Shown here one piece after another: positions 6,668 to 9,788 of a DNA stretch of 9,788 nt (within the stretch, counting starts at the first letter, position 1; each line of letters starts with the position of its first letter). The notes under the pieces are model-generated. The model had not been told where the DNA came from. It made no database searches and worked only from the letters and a program-made list of their open reading frames with translations. Origin of the DNA: a candidate division WWE3 bacterium (GTDB lineage: Bacteria > Patescibacteriota > 4484-211 > JAGQKX01); the NCBI GenBank assembly GCA_020429905.1, contig JAGQKX010000019.1:1-9788 (forward strand), read 5' to 3'. The position numbers and the translations under genes were made by a program.

Positions 6668-7363
6668 GTCTATTTCCAGATGTTGAGCGACAAGTGTACG
6701 AATTTCTTGATGGATATCTTCTCTGCTGCGCATTTCGCCAGCAGCATCAATGCATCGGATGGTTACCCAGTGGTCATTTTTTTCGGCAAGGGACAAATAG
6801 ACAGATTCTGAGGCTTTTTGATATTCGAAATTTTCTTCTTGAATATCGATTTTTTTCCCAGACAGATATTCACGCTGTTCTTTATTTTTGGTAAGCTCAA
6901 ACGAATATTCTGCCGGAACATAGAGAAATATCACCAAATCTTCCCGAGGAATTGCGTTAATAGCATATTCCATTTCTTCTAACCAGGCCAAAAATCCTTC
7001 TCGTTCTTCTGGCGACACTTTAGCTGTCTGGTGTGCCATATTCGACGGAGCATACCGATTAGCCACAACGATTGCCCCATCACTTAACCAGCCATTCATT
7101 TCGTCACGGGCCGTCATTCGATCAAGCGCAGGCATCAGGGCCACTAAGTGCGGGTCTACTTCTTCCAGACCGCCAAATTCACCTTTTAAATATCTGGCAA
7201 ATAAACTACCGTAAAATGAATGATAATACCTTGGAAAATCGATGTATTGAGAAAAAATTTTAGTTTCTTTCAGTGTAGCAACTAACAAATCAGCTTGAGT
7301 TTTTTTACCTGAACCATCAGTTCCTTCGATGACAATTAATTTACCTGGTGATGCAACAGACAT
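6659..7363 (-). CDS. tmk: Thymidylate kinase
   Basis: Phosphorylates dTMP to dTDP with ATP, the step after ThyA. 234 aa, a little longer than the usual ~205-215. Seen: P-loop GTDGSGKKTQ (14-23), DFPRYYHSFYG (42-52), the dTMP-binding segment ALDRMTARDE (79-88), NRYAPSNMAHQ (102-112) in place of the usual DR(Y/F/H) motif, DLVIFLYVP (142-150), and a lid with KEQREYLSGKK (161-171). Odd: the Walker A Ser/Thr after GK is a Lys (K21), although T22 follows. The ATG at 7363 lies 18 nt after the reductase stop with no Shine-Dalgarno, which indicates cotranscription with the reductase. The last 9 bp overlap the convergent zinc-ribbon gene. Confidence 0.95.
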   Translation of the reverse strand: MSVASPGKLIVIEGTDGSGKKTQADLLVATLKETKIFSQYIDFPRYYHSFYGSLFARYLKGEFGGLEEVDPHLVALMPALDRMTARDEMNGWLSDGAIVVANRYAPSNMAHQTAKVSPEEREGFLAWLEEMEYAINAIPREDLVIFLYVPAEYSFELTKNKEQREYLSGKKIDIQEENFEYQKASESVYLSLAEKNDHWVTIRCIDAAGEMRSREDIHQEIRTLVAQHLEIDLV

Positions 7364-7381
7364 ACTGTTTTAGGCAAATGA

Positions 7382-9451
7382 TTAAGAATTGTTTTCTTTA
7401 TCTTTTGAGCCAAATTCAAATACTTGTTCTTGTTTCGTTTGATCCCGATATACGGTTAAACCTTTACAACCGAGTTCCCAAGCAAGTGCATATGCCTCTC
7501 GAATATCTTCAGGAGTTGTGGTTGAAGGCATATTAATAGTTTTAGTAATGGCGTTGTCCGTCCATTTTTGGAATGCCGCCTGCATTCTGATATGGTCACG
7601 CCAATGGATGTCATGGGCTACTTTAAAAACATCACGGATATCTTTGGGAATCTCTTGAATCCCTTGTATGCTTCCATGATTTTCAATTATTTTTTGTGAG
7701 AGGGAATCGCTATAAATACCCCGCTCTTTGAGCCGGTCCATAAGCATCTGGTTCATAGATTTCAGGCGCATACCACCCAGAACATTCTGTTCATACGCTA
7801 AGGCAAATAATGGTTCAATACCAAATGAGGTTTCACAAATAACGGCATTTCCGCTACTGGGAGGAAACGTTAACAATGCGACATTACGGGGCTGTTTTTT
7901 CTTGCCCGCCCAAATTGATTGATCAACATACGGGAATGATCCCTTTTCGTCTGCCAGCCCAACTGATGTTTCAAAGGCCGCTTCATACATTGTTTTAGTA
8001 ACCTTCTCAGCTAAGGCAAATGCCTCATCACTGTCATAGGGAACATTCATTTTGACTAACGTTTCTGCCCAGCCGACACACCCAATACCGATACGCCGAT
8101 GATTTCTGACGGAGTCAGTCACTTCTTTTACCGGAAACCATGACGCTTCAATCACATTATCCATAAGTCGCGTAGCGACGTTCATGACGTGTTCCAGGTG
8201 TTTATAATCAAACGTTCCATCATCTTTCACAAATTTAGTGAAATTCACATACCCCAAATTACAAGACTCGTACGGAAAGAGCGGAACTTCACCACATGGG
8301 TTTGTCGCCTCAATTGGGCCCCGTTCTTTTAACAACGGGTTCGCCAACGCCGTTCCCTTATTAATAGCTGAAAGGTTAATAATTCCCGGATCACCAGTAG
8401 CCCACGCTAATTGAGCCGCGAGTTCAAGAATTGACCGGGCATTAACGGTATTCACTACTTCTCCCGTTCGCGGATTGATTAGATCCCATTTTTTTCCCTT
8501 CGTCGCCGCTTCCATAAAATCATCCGTAATTCCAATCGAAATGTTTGTTTTGGAAAGATAGCCATCATTCTGTTTGGCGTTTATGAAGTTAAAAATATCT
8601 GCATGATTCACGTTAAGAATAGCCATATTCCCGCTCTCGTATCTACCTTCCTGTCTAAAAATACTTGTCATCAAATCAAACATTTCAATCATCTTAACTG
8701 GACCCGCGGCAAGTTCTGGAATGCCGTTTACAGCATCTTCTTTAGGTCGGATTTTCGAAAAATTATATCCACATCCTCCACCGTTTCGCTTTATTAATGT
8801 CGATTTGTGTAATATTTCGAAAATATAATTAATATCATCTTCCATCGGCCAAACGAAGCAATTTGCCATTTGTTGCCGGCCTTTACCAGCATTAGTGATC
8901 GTCCTTGTCCCCGGCAAGAACTCAAAATTAATCATGATTTCAAGAAATTTCTCGTACCACTCTTTTTGTTTCTTTTCCGTTGATTCAACTTTTGACAATG
9001 CCTTGGCGATTCGTTCAATCATCTGACGCGGGGTTTCAATGATTTCACCTTTTTCGTTACGCTTAAGATATCTTCGTTTGAGGATATAGAGCGTGTTGTA
9101 GGAAAGTCCAATGTCGTCTGTTACCCCCAATGAGGCTTTATCCATGGTCTTGTGCTTTTTATTTTCTCGATACAAAATAAATGCCTTAGCGGTTTTCGCA
9201 TGGCCCTTTTCAATCAATACCTTTTCGATGGCATCACCGATTTCTGATGATTTAAATGATTTTTTTCGAGGATGGTTTTCATTAAGATACTCCAGCACAT
9301 CGTCAGCAAGTTTCGTCGCCAGCGATTCATCAGTACCACCGACTTCTTGAGCCGATCGCCAGATACCCGTAACGATTTTTTTGATATCTAATGACTCTTT
9401 AGTACCGTTTAATTTTTCAACAATAATTTTTGTCCAATCTTTTGACGCCAT
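7382..9451 (-). CDS. nrdJ: Class II (adenosylcobalamin-dependent) ribonucleotide reductase
   Basis: Reduces ribonucleotides to deoxyribonucleotides by a thiyl radical, feeding dUMP/dTMP and the other dNTPs. 689 aa. Seen: ATP-cone allosteric domain (about 8-100), the first active-site Cys in MANCFVWP (C198), GGGCGYNFSKIRP (224-236), the thiyl motif NPCGE with C386, the partner Cys in YESCNLG (C397), RRIGIGCVGWAE (452-463), and the family C-terminal block MQAAFQKWTDNAITKTINMP followed by GCKGLTVYRD. C198 and C397 would be the reducing pair. Odd: the usual phosphate-loop PTGTIS is PPSSGNAVI (530-538), and no cysteine follows C662, so the common C-terminal CxxC tail is absent. No Shine-Dalgarno precedes the ATG; a TACACT lies 6 nt upstream. 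Downstream tmk is 18 nt away; upstream is a second reductase gene. Confidence 0.93.
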   Translation of the reverse strand: MASKDWTKIIVEKLNGTKESLDIKKIVTGIWRSAQEVGGTDESLATKLADDVLEYLNENHPRKKSFKSSEIGDAIEKVLIEKGHAKTAKAFILYRENKKHKTMDKASLGVTDDIGLSYNTLYILKRRYLKRNEKGEIIETPRQMIERIAKALSKVESTEKKQKEWYEKFLEIMINFEFLPGTRTITNAGKGRQQMANCFVWPMEDDINYIFEILHKSTLIKRNGGGCGYNFSKIRPKEDAVNGIPELAAGPVKMIEMFDLMTSIFRQEGRYESGNMAILNVNHADIFNFINAKQNDGYLSKTNISIGITDDFMEAATKGKKWDLINPRTGEVVNTVNARSILELAAQLAWATGDPGIINLSAINKGTALANPLLKERGPIEATNPCGEVPLFPYESCNLGYVNFTKFVKDDGTFDYKHLEHVMNVATRLMDNVIEASWFPVKEVTDSVRNHRRIGIGCVGWAETLVKMNVPYDSDEAFALAEKVTKTMYEAAFETSVGLADEKGSFPYVDQSIWAGKKKQPRNVALLTFPPSSGNAVICETSFGIEPLFALAYEQNVLGGMRLKSMNQMLMDRLKERGIYSDSLSQKIIENHGSIQGIQEIPKDIRDVFKVAHDIHWRDHIRMQAAFQKWTDNAITKTINMPSTTTPEDIREAYALAWELGCKGLTVYRDQTKQEQVFEFGSKDKENNS

Positions 9452-9457
9452 TTTTTT

Positions 9458-9487
9458 AGTGTACCGTATACCTGATGATTAAACCAA
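9458..9487 (-). promoter_or_regulatory. Possible leaderless promoter of the complete reductase gene
   Basis: TTGGTT (9482-9487) and TACACT (9458-9463) with an 18-nt spacer. Only six A residues separate TACACT from the ATG at 9451, so transcription would begin at or next to the start codon. It sits in the 38-nt gap between the two reductase genes, where no Shine-Dalgarno is visible. Confidence 0.4.
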
Positions 9488-9489
9488 GC

Positions 9490-9788
9490 CTATTCTGGAA
9501 TAGTATACGTACGCTGTTGTAGTGGGGTAATCCGCACTTTTGTCTGAATTACTTGGGTGTCTTTATCGACTTTTCTATCTCCGCTACTGAGTACTTGCAT
9601 GTCACGACTCCCATCTCTATAAATGGTGATTCCTTTGCATTTTTGTTTCCATGCCTGCCAATAGACATCTTTTACGTCCTGAACGGTAGCAGAATGAGGG
9701 AGATTAATTGTTTTCGAAATTGAATTATCAACATGTTTTTGAAACGCCGCCTGCATCTCAACGTGTCGTTGTGGGTTGATCTCATGTG
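9490..9788 (-). CDS. nrdJ: C-terminal end of a second class II ribonucleotide reductase, 5' part beyond the window
   Basis: 98 residues are visible; the reading frame runs off the right edge, so this is a fragment of a longer gene, and the internal ATG at 9756 is not its start. HVEMQAAFQKHVDNSISKTI, NLP and then KCKGITIYRDGSRDMQVL match the C-terminal block of class II reductases and align with the end of the neighbouring complete gene at roughly half of the positions. After YRDGSR the usual cysteine-rich tail is missing: the protein ends in a polar segment (QQRTYTIPE) without cysteine. Its frame is intact here. Whether the upstream gene is complete cannot be judged. An intein-split or duplicated arrangement is possible, but a simple tandem paralogue is the plainest reading. 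Confidence 0.85.
   Translation of the reverse strand, partial: HEINPQRHVEMQAAFQKHVDNSISKTINLPHSATVQDVKDVYWQAWKQKCKGITIYRDGSRDMQVLSSGDRKVDKDTQVIQTKVRITPLQQRTYTIPE

Noticed and set aside
9490..9756. An 88-residue stand-alone protein starting at the ATG 9756
   Set aside because: The frame continues upstream to the window edge with reductase-like residues (HEINPQRHVE), so the Met is internal to a larger gene.

Overview
The window (about 40% G+C by eye, standard genetic code, stops TAA/TAG, very tight gene packing) looks like a chromosomal piece of a small-genome uncultivated bacterium. I favour the Candidate Phyla Radiation (Patescibacteria). The reasons are a thymidylate kinase with a GTDGSGKKTQ loop and NRYAPSNMAHQ motif, an isoleucyl-tRNA synthetase with GVHH/AMHKS signatures, a class II (B12-dependent) ribonucleotide reductase, and few Shine-Dalgarno sites. 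This placement is from memory of family sequences, not from a search.

Layout. On the minus strand, from the right edge leftwards: the C-terminal end of one class II ribonucleotide reductase gene (9490 to the edge), a second and complete class II reductase (7382-9451), and thymidylate kinase (6659-7363). On the plus strand, 5952-6667 carries a dihydrofolate reductase-family gene and a 63-residue zinc-ribbon protein, joined by a TAATG overlap; the second converges on tmk with a 9-bp overlap. Back on the minus strand, thyA (4962-5792) is divergent from the reductase gene and is followed by glyA (3552-4898) and an unrecognised 146-residue protein (3110-3550). Finally a promoter plus T-box leader (about 2857-3097) precedes ileS, which runs off the left edge.

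How the genes fit together. Reductase, ThyA, DHFR, GlyA and Tmk form almost a complete dTTP branch. The reductases make deoxynucleotides. ThyA methylates dUMP and releases dihydrofolate. The DHFR-family enzyme regenerates tetrahydrofolate. GlyA reloads it with a one-carbon unit from serine. Tmk phosphorylates dTMP. ileS is functionally separate and has its own charge-sensing leader, in which the antiterminator and terminator can be drawn base by base.

Points most worth attention: (1) ileS as given carries one extra T at 2820-2823, which puts a TGA at codon 14 while the following ~939 codons stay open; (2) the ileS T-box leader has a canonical antiterminator but an unusual 5' domain; (3) two class II reductase genes lie in tandem, and both end without the usual C-terminal cysteine pair; (4) several genes have a -10 box only 6-13 nt before the start codon and no Shine-Dalgarno, suggesting leaderless or nearly leaderless mRNAs; (5) the GlyA active-site motif has Arg in place of the usual His before the PLP lysine. 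I saw no mobile element, CRISPR array, tRNA or rRNA, and no clear new multi-gene system.
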